From: Hericium rajendrae | Taxonomy: Eukaryota; Basidiomycota; Agaricomycetes; Russulales; Hericiaceae | Assembly (NCBI GenBank): GCA_033439255.1 | Contig: CM065882.1 | Span: forward strand, 1,550,001-1,614,000 | Length of the DNA: 64,000 nucleotides | Reading direction: 5' to 3' | Shown here: in pieces, positions 23,295 to 35,936 of the stretch | Layout of the letters: the number at the start of each line of letters is the position of its first letter | Position numbering within the stretch: position 1 is the stretch's first letter | Notes under the pieces: generated by a model | Told to the model about the DNA's origin: nothing | What the model saw: only the letters and a program-made list of their open reading frames with translations | Databases searched by the model: none | Program-made: the position numbers and the translations under genes

Positions 23295-24780
23295 CTTTGT
23301 TACCAGCAAGAGTTGAACTAATGACAAAATAATGGTCACGTGCAACAGCGAGCTCGGTCAGGCTCGCTGTTGCATGTGACTTCTCAAAAATTGTGTTTAC
23401 ATTTATGAAGTACATAAGTTTGACCTTTGAAAGTCTGTCAACTGTTGTATGTTGCCTAGATTGATTTTATTTTTGCCTTCTAGGGGTGTGAATCAGTAAT
23501 TTGGCTATATCTCTGTCAATTCTCTAGCTATAAACATAAACTCAAGTGTTTCTGAATAGTACTATCCATGGCCATATTGATATGATTTTTACTGATTTTT
23601 TACACTACTCAGTATTTGTCTATTCTCAGATGATTTGATGATTTGCCCTAGACTTGAATGATTTTTTCGATTTTTTCCTGCTTATAAATCGCTTATGTAA
23701 TCCGCAGCACGGGCAAAATGACGTACTCCCGTCCCATGACATCATGAGGGGGACGGGAGTATGTCATTTTGCCCGTGCTGCGGATTATGTAAAACCTTGA
23801 AAATAGTCAAATAGGAGGTTTTGTGATAATTCGAGTGTACCTCCTTAAGTACTGGAGATAGCACCGGTCCCTCTATTGCGTCAGAAAGCTCTTTATTATA
23901 CCTTTCCAACGATGCTAGGTACATTACAATTGGATGAGTTGATAAAAAGATATGCCCCTGCCTCTAACACCAACCCTTCAGTAATCGCTACCGCGTTTTC
24001 TCAATACGTATCCGATCGTCTTGTATAATATGCCGTTGGAAAGGTACGAATCAGACCTTTCCAACGGTATTTTTAGCGTGTAAATAGCACCACTCATTGC
24101 TCCACTACAGTGCAATCACTATGATCTCCTTCTCAAGGATATCTTTTGAAGTAATTTGCTCATATCTCAGTGATTTCTGGACCTATTGTTATGAAAACAA
24201 ATGTTCTGAGGAGGTAAGATTTGCTCTCATTATATTACCATACATCACACTCACTTACATCAATAAAAAGATACAGACTTTACTATGAAGTACATTTATC
24301 CCCTATCTTGTAACAAGTTTGCACTTTTTCATACTGAGAACTTCTGGTCCTAATATAACTAGCATTGACTTACATATGCATATAGTCTAACAATGATTCA
24401 GTTAAATTTAAAAGACTGAATATCTCTAAGAAATATCCAAAATTATAAGAATGGCAATTGGCAGAATCAAACTTATAACCTCACTTTATATGAGAAATTA
24501 GTTAGAGTAAATGATTCCAAAAAATTATAATGAGATATAAATGTTATGTATAATGATTGTGAACAGTGACAGTGAGATATGTTGATTGTAAAATGAAATA
24601 AAAGAATCCAAGGTTGAACTAGAATTGAACCTGCAAACTCGTCAGATTGTTGACTTGTGATTATATAAGCCAACTGCCAAATGGGGATGGTCATCGTTTT
24701 GGTGTCGTTTTCGATAGGAAAAGCCGGTATAGAGTAAACGATTCTAAGGAATCGTAAAACGATTCTAAGGAATCGTAATT
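23295..24780 (+). repeat. 1.62 kb direct repeat, copy 2, with hairpins
   Basis: Second copy, a few percent different from copy 1. Ends with two tandem copies of ACGATTCTAAGGAATCGT at about 24,738-24,777, the same sequence that ends the inverted-repeat arm. Contains the hairpins at 23,333-23,381 and 23,693-23,792. Confidence 0.9.
24599..24690 (-). ncRNA. tRNA-like module, spacer copy 2
   Basis: Minus-strand box A- and box B-like motifs as in the arm copy (box B region GGTTCAATTCTAGTTC). No strong T-run terminator. Probably inactive. Confidence 0.4.
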
Positions 24781-24783
24781 ACA

Positions 24784-25154
24784 AGTATGGCAGACCATAC
24801 TTTGTGTGTATGATCAAGATCTTGCATGCATGAAAGGAGTGATTTGATGATTGTCAAGAAGATCTGTTGTTTGATGGTGTATTCCTGTTGGAGCCACTTG
24901 TCCCACTTTTCTTTGTAATCATCCAGTTGCTTGGTCATCGGATTGACATTCTTTTTGTCTTTATTGAGTGATATCAATGGTTCCTTTGGTTCCTTGGCGG
25001 TGCCTCTCAGATGGTGCATCAAACCTTTTACTCCGATCATGGTCACAATGCAGGTTTTGTACGTCACCCAATTCGAGCCATTGGCTGTGAGCTTCGGGAC
25101 AGTGCAAAGGTTGAATGAGTTGTTGAGCAACATTGATTCAGAACCAGGGCCCAT
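24784..25154 (-). pseudogene. Copia-type gag N-terminal fragment
   Basis: The minus strand encodes VPKLTANGSNWVTYKTCIVT, MIGVKGLMHHLRGTA and DKWLQQEYTIKQQIFLTIIK, the gag N-terminus typical of fungal Ty1/Copia elements. Coding ends abruptly after VWSAI where the ACGATTCC repeat starts, so the rest of gag and all of pol are missing. Confidence 0.75.
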
Positions 25155-25980
25155 AACCTCTTAGAAGAACCAGGGTATGGGAGGTATCTAAAATGATACT
25201 GAGCAGTCAGGACTCAGTAATAGAAGAATTCACTACATTGATTATGTACCTAGAATGATACCGAGCAGTCAGGACTGCCCATGGAGTAAGTACATTAATA
25301 ATCAATGAAAGAAGCATAGATCACATACCTCAGTGATAGAAGAATTCACTGAGGTAAACATCCTGCAAACTTGTGCCTACATCAACAGCACGAGGGGCTG
25401 AAAGCAACTGTACAGTAGTGTACATAATCGATCTGGGCTCCAGGCCTGAAACATCTAATCTAAAGGTAAGGAACGAGATAAGATGAAAATCACACTTAGT
25501 GTGCTTTGGTAATGGGCATTTGCCCCAATCTCAACAAAGGTACAGGCAAGTGACACACCTGCACATGGCAACACACAATGTGTGTATATGGTTGTGCTGA
25601 CTGACATGCTCACATTCAGCTGTAGCCATCTCTGAGCTGTCACTGGCCCATCCACAAGGTATATCGAGATGTGGTGAACCAGCATAGGGTGTGGCTAGTG
25701 AACATGAAGCACAGTGAGCTGGCATGAGGTGTAGCAGGCATGCACGAGGCACTGGCCCCAGCACAATGCTACATGCCAAGTATAAGGCATGAGGTACAGG
25801 TACATGACATGCCTACACAGGTGTGCTAACTGATGTGCTTGTGCATAGCTATGACCATTTATCAGCCATACATATGCTAGCATGTGTAGCATCTGAGCCC
25901 ATGCATAAGACATCAGAGGCAGGGCATGATGTGTCTGATCTATGTGTGAGGTAATTTATATACCTTCATTAATAATAAAA
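25155..25980. other. Probable Copia leader; no gene
   Basis: Upstream of the gag fragment. Short internal repeats (ATACCGAGCAGTCAGGACT, GATAGAAGAATTCACT) occur twice. Further right it is rich in short CATG/CACA motifs. No paired LTR was found. Confidence 0.35.
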
Positions 25981-26033
25981 AAAGGAATCGTTTTGCCATG
26001 CACAGCATTGGCCCTCTTCCCCCAAGTTAATAG
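25981..26033 (+). repeat. CCCTCTTCCCCCAAGT motif upstream of Helitron
   Basis: Motif AGCATTGGCCCTCTTCCCCC preceded by GGAATCGTTTTGCC. A second direct copy is at about 36,778-36,826, just after the Helitron coding remains, and an inverted copy at about 23,112-23,158. Confidence 0.7.
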
Positions 26034-27299
26034 TTCAGATAGTAAATTCTTTGACTGTAAAATTAGAAATGGGATCTCCCATGGCATGTATGTATCTTTT
26101 GTCTCATCCAGATCACTACACAAGTCACTTGTTCAAGGTTTTCTTTTGGAGTACATATGTAAAACAAGTGAGCCAAGATTGGAATCAAATTGATGATTTT
26201 CATAAAAATGTTCCTGATAAAGTGATACTAAATCAAATTCGAGGAAAGTTAGTAGGCTTGTCTCCAATTCTTGATTATATGTATAGACCAAAAGAACTAA
26301 GTGATGTGACTTTATATGATTGGATACATTTATATGAAAAAAGACCATTGAGTGGACTAAAAAAATCAAAATCATATTCCTCAAGTAAAAAATCACAGTC
26401 TAAGGATGAATACATCTTAGATGTGAATGTGGATGATACTGAAAAAATGGACATTGATGCAGAAGAAGAAGAGGAAAAGAGAAAAGAGATAGAATATGAA
26501 GAGGAGAAGAACGATGACTATATATATACTGATGAAGAAGAAGAGGATGAAGAAGAGTATGATCCAAATGATAAGGATTATGATCCAAAAAATCATAATC
26601 AAGATACAAAGAAAAAAATAGTACCAAAAATGTTATTTATTGAGCCTCATCCTCAATTAAAAAGTCATTATATTCATAAATTTGATGAGAGCAAAAATAA
26701 AGTGCCAAACTTCACTAGAGGTCCTTTGCCCAGAAGGGATAAAGAAAATAGAGAGGAGTATTGTCAGACTATGCTTACATTATTCAAGCCTTGGAGATCT
26801 GATCTGGATCTCAAAAAGAAAGAACAGTCATGAGATGATGCATTTGAGAATTACAAGTTTACTTCTTGACAAAAGCAGGTGATGGATTTTTTTCAAATCA
26901 AATATAAATGCAATGATGTTAAAGATGATTTTTCTGCACAACAAAAACAACAAGCACTGAATGATAGCTTTGGTGATAAAATCTTTGCCACATTTCAGCA
27001 TGAGCTTGATGGTCAACATGATGAAGATGAAGCAACTGCCAACTGGGGTGTTGATAGTCTTACAGAAAAGCTTCAAGAAGAATGAGATGATATAGGCAAA
27101 AAACAACAAAAAAGACTGACAGATATGTATGAGATGCATAAAGTTATTCAAGGTACTGGATGGTTAAATCCAAGTAAAGTAGAGCAGACAGAAAATGCTG
27201 TTGATGAGAATGTCATGTTATCCAAGTCTCAAAAGGAATGGAAAGCAACTCTAGCACGAGAAAAAAATATCATTTTGGCCAAAAGAGATCTTGAAGCTA

Positions 27300-27916
27300 C
27301 ATCAGGAAGGTTGACAACTTTCTGATTGACCTGACAATTTCTAACCCTACTGACAGCTCCTGATTGACCTAATCCACCTGAAAGCAATCTTAACAGACAA
27401 ATATCTGATCAAACTTTTACATTTAAGTAAAGACATTTATTGCCAGATATATAAGTTTGTAATCTCTAACTAATAGATATAACAAAATCTCTGATATCTG
27501 AAATTTTCTAAATCTGAGAGTGTCTGATCTGAGATTTTTTTCAAATCTGGAGGTCAAATATCTGAAAATTATCTGCAACTGTCTGAGAGCATCTGATGGT
27601 GTCTGACACTGTCTGATCCATCTGACTGATATTTGACCTCCAGATTTGAAATCAGACACTCTCAGATTTTCAAAAATTTCAGATATCAAAGATTTTGATA
27701 TATCTATTAGTTAGAGATTAAAAACTTATATATCTGACAATAAATGTCTTTTCTTGAATGTAAAAGTCTGATCAGATATTTGCTTCTCAAGATTGCTTTC
27801 AGGTGGATCAGATATTTGCTTCTCAAGATTGCTTTCAGGTGGATCAGGTCAATCAGGAGCTGTCAGTAGGGTTAGAAATTGTCAGATCAATCAGAAAGTT
27901 GTCAACCTTCCTGATG
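27300..27916. mobile_element. CATCAGG-type MITE, 617 bp, TSD TA
   Basis: Ends CATCAGGAAGGTTGACAACT and its complement; TA on both sides. Inverted repeats continue inward for over 100 bp (CTAACCCTACTGACAGCTCC), so much of it can fold back. Inserted in the Helitron gene. Confidence 0.93.
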
Positions 27917-29581
27917 TAGCAATGTAGAAAAGAATAATGATACTTCCTATGGAGATCCTTATAATGTAAATGAAGTCAAGTTGGTGAGTAAAGCATATTT
28001 AGATTACAATTATCATCCAAAAAATCCAGAGGATAGATTAAACATTGATGAAATAGCTAAGACATTTACACTAAATGTTGAGCAATCAAGAGCATTCAAA
28101 ATTATTGCAAATCATGCTGTGACTCCACAGTCTGAGCAGCTCAAGATGTATTTAGGGGGTATGGCTGGCACAGGCAAGTCACAAGTCATCAAAGCTATGA
28201 TCAAGTTTTTTGAGCAGAGACAAGAGTCTTACAAATTTTTAATCATGGCACCTACAGGAGCTGCAGCAGCTTTGATAGGAGGATCAACATACCATTCTAT
28301 GTTAGCTATCAATAAATTTCAACCAGAAGAAGGCAAAGGTGTATCTACTCTGGCTGATATTCGTACTAGGCTTCAACATGTTCAGTACATCTTTTTAGAT
28401 GAGGTGTCTATGGTAGATTGCAATAGTTTATACAATATCAGTGCCCAAATGAGCAGTGCACTTAAAGTAGAAGATCAGCCTTTTGGAGGTGTAAATATCA
28501 TTCTTGCTGGTGACTTTGCTCAACTGTCTCCTCCTGCTAATAGTGCCTTGTACAGCCAAGATGTAGATACTGTAATTTACACTACTCATTCTCATCTAAA
28601 ACAAAAGGCTTGTTTAGGAAAAGCATTATAGCATCAGTTTGTGACTGTGGTAATTTTAAGACAGAATATGCATCAAAAAACAGACACCTGATGATGCTAG
28701 ATTCAGAAGAGCTTTAGAAAATATAAGATACAAATATTGTACAGAAAATGATATCAACCTTCTTAGATCTAGAATTACAGGACCTGGAGCCAATAGACCC
28801 AACATTGCAGATCCTCAATTTCGAAATGTATCTATCATTACATCATTCAATATTCAGAGAGATAAAATTAATGAAGCAGGAACAATTTGATGTGGAATGG
28901 AGTCCATGTACACTTTTATTCTATAGATAGATGGCATAAGGCTGATGAATCTTTGTCAAGTAAAAAGAAAAAAAATATGTATAGTGATCCTATAAGAGCA
29001 AACAATCAAATTCACATTACCTTGCAAAGAAAACTATGGGAGTTAATTCTATCTATGACTAAACACTATGCAGGAAAATTATCTTTGTGTATAGGAATGC
29101 CTGTCATGCTCAAACACAATGAAGCAACTGAGATGTGTGTTACCAATGGAGCTGAAGGTGTGGTCATAGGATGGAAGTGTCATACTAGTATTGATGATAA
29201 GCTTGTGTTAGATGTAGTCTTTGTGAGATTGACTTGTGCACCTAAGCCTAACTCACAGGGCTGCCTCTTAATGTTGTTCCTATCTCCAGAGTTGAAGACA
29301 AAATCAAATGCTTTATGCCCAATGATAAAGAAATATGGATTAGTAGATCTCAGATTCTCATCCTACCTAACTTTTCAATGACAGACTATGCTTCTCAAGG
29401 AAGAACACGACCATTCAATGTTGTTGATATTCAAAATTGTAAGGACCAAAGAGGAGTCTATACTGCTCTTTCACAAAGCTCAAGTATTGCTGAAACAGCC
29501 ATTCTTCAGCAGTTTAATACTGACAAAATTAAAGGAAGACTCCCTGGATATCTAAGATCAGAATTTAGAGAGCTTGAGCTA

Positions 29582-30162
29582 CATCAGGAAGGTTGACAAC
29601 TTTCTGATTGACCTGATAATTTCTAACCCTACTGACAGCTTCTGATTGACCTGATCCACCTGAAAGCAATCTTGAGAAGCAAATATCTGATCAGACTTTT
29701 ACATTCAAGAAAAGACATTTATTGTCAGATATATAAGTTTTTAATCTCTAACTAATAGATATATCAAAATCTTTGATATCTGAAATTTTTGAAAATCTGA
29801 GAGTGTCTGATTTCAAATCTGGAGGTCAAATATCAGTCAGATGGATCAGACAGTGTCAGACACCATCAGATGCTCTCAGACAGTTGCAGATAATTTTCAG
29901 ATATTTGACCTCCAGATTTGAAAAAAATCTCAGATCAGACACTCTCAGATTTAGAAAATTTCAGATATCAGAGATTTTGTTATATCTATTAGTTAGAGAT
30001 TACAAACTTATATATCTGACAATAAATGTCTTTACTTAAATGTAAAAGTTTGATCAGATATTTGCCTGTTAAGATTGCTTTCAGGTGGATCAGGTCAATC
30101 AGGAGCTGTCAGTAGGGTTAGAAACTGTCAGGTCAATCAGAAAGTTGTCAACCTTCCTGATG
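29582..30162. mobile_element. CATCAGG-type MITE, 581 bp, TSD TA
   Basis: Close relative of the copy at 27,300 and of 42,515-43,095, with the same long foldback ends. Removal with one TA restores LEL/LDEIT of the helicase C-terminus. Confidence 0.93.
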
Positions 30163-30305
30163 TATTAGATGAGATAACATGTCTTCAATATTACAAGAAA
30201 CTTCCTACAATCATTGATGCTCCTACTAGAGCAGCTCGTATCCAGCAGTATCAAATGTGGAAAGGAGTTGACTATGTCCCACCAAATGTGTCTGCTCCAC
30301 TCAAA

Positions 30306-30527
30306 CATCAGGAACCCTACAAACTATCTTATTATGTCTTATAAAATCTGATTGAAATCTGGAGAAACTGGTAGCAACATTCAGATTCATCAGGTAGTCA
30401 GACACCTAAGACGGGTGTCATCTGTCAGAAATAATCAGAAATAACTTATAAGATTTTAGATTTATAAGAACGATCAGATACAATCAGATATATCAGACAC
30501 AGCAGAAAGTTTGTAGGGTTTCTGATG
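30306..30527. mobile_element. CATCAGG-type MITE, 222 bp, TSD AA
   Basis: Ends CATCAGGAACCCTACAAAC and GTTTGTAGGGTTTCTGATG, flanked by AA. A shorter subfamily with an interior unrelated to the 600-bp copies. Confidence 0.9.
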
Positions 30528-31275
30528 AATGGACAAAATCAGATCCTTTTGAACTTCTTCATAACACAAAGAATGCAGAATGGACAATTTTAGTCAAACA
30601 AAAGACTAATACAATTAATAAAAATAGTATAGAGGAGCCTGATAATCTGAAGAAAAGAAAGCTTGTAACGTTTGAAGAGAAGCCAGATAGCTTTGATACT
30701 GTGAATGGAACAAAAGCATTAGATCAGATTAGTAAAGAAGATGCTTATAAAAGAAAGATAAAAAAAAACAAAAAACAAGTGGTACTTCAAAGGTAAAAGT
30801 TTCTTCTCCTATTGGATTGAGATGGTGTGGTCAAACTTGGAGCTGTGCATATGATACATTGTTTACCATCCTTTATCATATTTTTAGGACAAAAAGAGAT
30901 CTTTGGAAAGATCACTTAGCAAATTTGAACAATTACTGTAGTACATTGAATAATGAATGGACTCACTTGGAACATTCTGACTTTGAGTTAGTAAGAAAAA
31001 ATGTTAGAGCTTTGCTCACACAATTTGACCCTATCAAATTTCCTAATACACAAGGAGTGAAAACTGATATCAGAGAGTTAACCTCTGTTATACTTGCATG
31101 TCAAACAGATGTAGGATATGTAGAAGACAATTGTACATCTTGTGAGTATTCTGTGACTGAAAATGTTCATAATCTTGTATGGCATATTTCTAGCTTGTCT
31201 GCAGACTCAAATACTGCTAGTGAATTAGGAAAAATTATGAATGGAATTAGTATGAAAAAATGCCCTCAGTGCAAT

Positions 31276-31762
31276 TGTAACGAACGATAGAGGTCGAGCC
31301 GCTACTGTCCGGGAAGTCCAAGGTAGGCGAGCGAGTGAGGAGGGTATAAAGGTGTCATAGACCTCCTAGAGAGAGTCCACGAGCTAGAGCTAACAGAACC
31401 GAGGATGCCTCAGTCCTGCAGCCAAGCAGATGAGTGATGAGCTGGCACCTCCTCTGAGGGCCAGCAGCAGATATAGACCTTCTGATGAGGGTATTGGGGG
31501 CCACACACCTTCCTTTGAGGGTTGGATCCCAAGAGAACCTTTCAGATATGAGGAGAACAAGCAGAGACTGAGACAAAAGCAGACAGATGGTGGTGAGTTG
31601 GCAAGATAGATGCTTATTCCCAATAAGGAAATCTGCTCTAAGTACATGATTCAAACTCAGCTATCCTAATAAGGAAACTCTGCAAAACTCGAAAAGTAAG
31701 CCAGGTAGAAAAGAGTAAGAAAGTAGAAGACTATAGTAGTAACTTATAAACCATCCGTTATA
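31276..31762 (-). repeat. LTR, distal copy (3' in element sense)
   Basis: 487 bp, begins TGTAACGAACGATAGAGG, ends CATCCGTTATA. Differs from the other LTR by only a few substitutions, implying a recent insertion. Confidence 0.93.
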
Positions 31763-34700
31763 GAGCCCCCCCACTTTCTTGGTCTTTGAGACTCCTGAAC
31801 ACAAAGTGAGTAGTGCAAAGCTGAGAATGAACAAAGCAGAAAGGGAACAAGACAAAATTAGAAAAGAAGAAAAAGGGTTAAAGTAGAAAAATCAGAGAAA
31901 AATCTAGAGAAGAAAGTAGAAACAAGATAAAAGTGAAAAATTAGAGTGAAAAATTAGAGTGAAAAATTAGAGAAGAAAATTGAAGAGAAAATCTGCATGT
32001 GAAGCTCTGCAGCTCCAGACTTAGCTGCACCAAGCTCTCTTAACAGAGCAGCCTCCAACCCTAGCCAAGCTACAAGTCCTCCAGCTGCAGCACTTCACAT
32101 CCAAAAGAGAAGGATAAAAGATGCTAAGCCAAGGCCACAGGCTATCTCAGCCACCCAGACTCCAGACTGCTCTCAGCAAAGAGACAGGATCTCTTCAGCT
32201 CCTAGGTCTCCAAGCTGGTCTCAGGATGGCTGAGGCCTGAGGCATCCAGCCACTCCTCCAGTCTGCTCACAGCAAGAAGGCAGGATCTCACAAGCTCCTA
32301 TGCAGCTCCCAGCTGCTCTCAGCCCTAAGGATCTGACTCCAAAGGAATGCTGGATCCAGTGCTCTGCAAGGCTCCAGCCTCCCTCCTATACATCCCTATA
32401 GCCCCCCATCGCTAGCTCTGTGCAGGTACTCCCAGTAGATGGACAGGGGGAGTGAAACCTCCATACCTCTAAGGTCCCAAAATCCTGAAAACTGTGCCTC
32501 AGGCCCTAGTCACACAAGCCCCCCCAGACTCCGCATCAGAAACTAGATGGAAGTCCAAAATATGGGTGGATGGTGGGGTCGAGGATGGACGATGAGTGAG
32601 GCGTGCGAGCCCCCCCAGACTGGTGCAGGAGATTTGAGTTGAGAGTAGACAGGATTGAATGAGGATCACAGAGCATAAGAGCAGCGAGGGTTGCAGATAA
32701 GCAGAAAGGGATGGATGCCATCCCTAGGATGTTGAAGGAGATAAGGATGGAGAGAAGGGATTTGCGGAGCAAGGTCGTGTCGGATTAGGACGTGTGAGGG
32801 CGCGTTTTGGAGGTGTGAACAATGCGGAGGAGATGCAAAAATCCGCTTGTTGATTTGTGGTCTGGATGCCGAGATATGGCTGAGCCAAAAGAGGCCTAAA
32901 TCGCCAAGTGACTTGCTGGATGACTACCCGAGCCATAGAATACCCCAGAGCTTGTATAGGGATTCAAAAGCGTTCGAGTATGCGAGCAGAGCGCAAAAAT
33001 CCGCATCCAAATCGGTCCAGAAACGAAGGAGATGCGGCAGGATAGGGAGGATGGCTAGCTGCAAAAGCCAGGCGAAGGTCGAATGGGAACGGCTGGGTGG
33101 ATGACAATGGGTGAGGGCTTGTTTGAATCCCTTTTTTGAACGTGTTAAGGGCCAGAAGAGTTTGCAGCGATAGCACATGTGGATCGAGCGCTACAAGCCT
33201 TCTAAGGCACCCAAGAGCGCCATCAGTTCCATTGGAATCCAACGGAATGGGATGGCGTTCGTAGAAACGTTTTGGGTGCCCCAGAATACGACGATTATTG
33301 CGGTCCAGATGCAAAAATCCGCTTAGGAATTGGTCCACGGATGGCAGAGATATGGATATGCAGTCTGGGCCCTTCCCGGAGGCTGTGGCCCCATAGGTGA
33401 AATGGGAAGGGCTGGTCATATCAGGTCGTATGAGGGCTTGTTGGAATCGCGTTAAAAACGCAAACTTGGGCGTTCAAACCGTTTGACAATCTGCCAGATA
33501 TTCGGCCTTGGGTGTAGAGATAAGTCTGGCCTGAAGAACAGGCAGGGCCAGAGAGATGGTGAAGAAGGGAGCCTCTCAGGGCAGAACAAATGCAGGAATA
33601 CGAAAGCGAATTCTCAGTGGATTCCACCGAGAAAGGTTTCGAAAGAATTGGAGGAGAATTGAAGAAGATACAAGGAAAATTCGCCCCAGAGGGAGGAGGA
33701 AGAGGAGATGATTCGATCTTGAGAACGGCTGGACCAATCAGCACGATCTTGGGCTTGTTGAAAAGCGTTTGCAAAGGGTAGGCTGAATGTAGGAAGAACA
33801 GGAGGAATGAAGCTCCAGTGGATACCACAGAGCTTCATCCAAGTGCCACTACATCGCCCAGGGTCGCCCAAGTCCGGCCATTGGCAGCCCCCCCAGCCTC
33901 CTGGTCTTAAGACGAATGAATATGGTGAAATAAAGGAATAGATGACAAGAAACCGCTTGTTGATATCACCCCTGGTCACGGAGATATGGAGCTGGGGCTG
34001 CCTGGGGAATCCCCTGGACTATGGACACAATTCCGGAGGAACGGCTGGACGTCCCTCAAATCGTTTTGGTGTTCCAGTACCGGGTCAATAATGCGAGTCG
34101 AGTGCAAAAGACCGCTTCGAAATCGGTCCAGTATTAAGGGAGATACCAGCTGGCACTCAGGAGGGGCAGCAGGGTGAGTAGCCCCTCGAGCATAATGAGA
34201 ACCGGTGGTCGGATCTGGACGTATGAGGGCTCGTTCGAAGCGTATTTGCAATGCGGACTCGGGCCAAAAGTCCGTTTGGTCATAGCTAGCATGAGCGCCA
34301 TGCTATGGCCATCTTAGCGCACCAGGAAGTGTCCTTGATACCCTCGGATTCCAAGGGGATGGCTGGACACTCTGAAAAGCATCCTGGTGAGCGGAATGGT
34401 CCTAAAGGCACACATTGACGTGCAAAAACCCAGTTCCAAATCGATAGAGGGAAAGGAGAGATACAGCAGTGCAATATGATCTCTCCTCCAGGCAGAGCAG
34501 GATCGCCGATGAAATGGGAACTAGGGCTCCAATCAGCTCGTGCAAGGGCTCGTTGGATTCGTGTGGATGGTCCGAATCGAGGCGTCCTGTCCGTATAAGG
34601 ATCCGTGCAGAACTGACTTCATGAGCCCCAGGATAGTCCGGCCATAGGAGATGGACTATGGCGAAGATTTGACAGGTTGGGTCTTCTCCCAGGGTGAAAG

Positions 34701-35936
34701 CGGTTATGCGAAGGTGTATCAAATGCTCCATGGATTCCACGGAGCAAGTTTCGAAGGAATAGAAGAAAATTTGAAGGAAATACAGTGAAATTTCGCTTCA
34801 GAGGGAGGATGAGGAGAGCATGAAGATATCTTGACAACCGCTGGAGCGCTTGAGACGTTCTTGGGCTTGTTCGAAAGCGTTTGAAAAGGCAAAGAGGATG
34901 GTGGAGTGGTTTAAGGAGCAGGGGCAACGTACAAAGCACGATTTGCATCCAAACCCTCCCTACATCGCCTGACAGAGCCTGATTTCAGCGATCTACAGCC
35001 CCCCCAGCCTCCTGGACTTGAAGCGAGGTGGAAAGCGTTTGAAAAGCGAATAGGATACAAAAGAAACCGAGGGAATCCGTCCAGAAATGAGAGAGTTAGA
35101 GAGGGGGTGAACTACCAGGCTCCCTGACCCTCTCCTCGGCATGGGAGTTCTCGAGGCAAGGCCCTGTTGATAGGGCGATGAAGCGAAGCATCTCTATGAG
35201 GACTAGAGATGCATATAGAGCCCTCCAAGCAGCCAGAATTGGGCTGAAGGAGGAGCTGGAGGCAGGGAGCTGCCCAGAGGAGGAGGAGGCCTGGAATGGC
35301 CGAGCGAGTCTTGCGTCAACAGACAGTGGCCGGAGAACACATGGGACATGGTCTGTGTGAAGGTAGAGAGCTCCTGGGACTGCCAGGGACATGGATTCCA
35401 CGTCCCTGAGGTCCTCAACTCGAGGAGGAGGAGGAGTCTTGATGGCAGGAGGAAGAGCGCCTGCATACTGGAATAGGATATCGACACCTTCGGCGACTCG
35501 TGCCTGCAAAGTGCGCCAGGCCCAACGAACGTCCCAGGGAGACGGTGACCCATGGAGACAGGAACAGAGAACGAGATCCCTGTCGACCATAAAGACAGAA
35601 CTCGGGGGGTATGGCAGGCAAAACCCAACTTGATCGAGCAACGATTGAAGTCACTCGATGACCTCTAAGGCAAAGTGGAGCAAGGGCTCCCTGATCCGAA
35701 ACTGATGGGCTCAGATACCAAGCCCATTGTCGACAAGATCACTGTTGACAAGGGAATGAGACCGGAGAGCAAGAACGCGGCTCTCCAGCGAATGGCGATA
35801 AGACGACTTGACATCGTCGCTTGAGATAAGGAACCTGGACATGGATGCCACGTCCAGGGAGAGGGGAACTGAATGAGACATGTGAAGTCCTCACCAGCCA
35901 GCCAGAGACAAGTGGACTTCCGGATATGTCCACCTT

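Larger units (their letters stand above)
26036..30788 (+). pseudogene. Helitron Rep/PIF1 helicase, broken by three MITEs and stops
   Basis: Starts inside the Rep region (KLEMGSPMACMYLLSHPDHY), missing the N-terminal HUH motifs. Then a lysine/glutamate linker, PRRDKENREEYCQTMLTLFK, and a PIF1 helicase from about 28,000: Walker A GMAGTGKSQ, APTGAAA, Walker B FLDEVSMVD, GDFAQL, and late motifs MPVMLKHN, NGAEGVV and DYASQGRT. Host frame resumes across each MITE once one 2-bp target copy is removed (…EA/SNVEK, …LEL/LDEIT, …PLK/WTKSDP). In-frame stops at about 26,831, 27,083 and 28,629, plus frameshifts from 28.6 to 29.3 kb, make it inactive. Helitrons move by rolling-circle replication; this copy may only be a substrate. 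Confidence 0.9.

Noticed and set aside
21671-24780. CRISPR-like array in the repeated hairpins
   Set aside because: Only two copies spaced 1.62 kb apart, no spacers or cas genes, and a eukaryotic context.
25455-25913. Small minus-strand frames upstream of Copia gag
   Set aside because: Short, composed of CATG/CACA repeats, no motif.
35096-35641. 181-codon frame inside the LTR element as gag
   Set aside because: No zinc knuckle, capsid-like pattern or continuation to pol; surrounding sequence is non-coding and several frames overlap.
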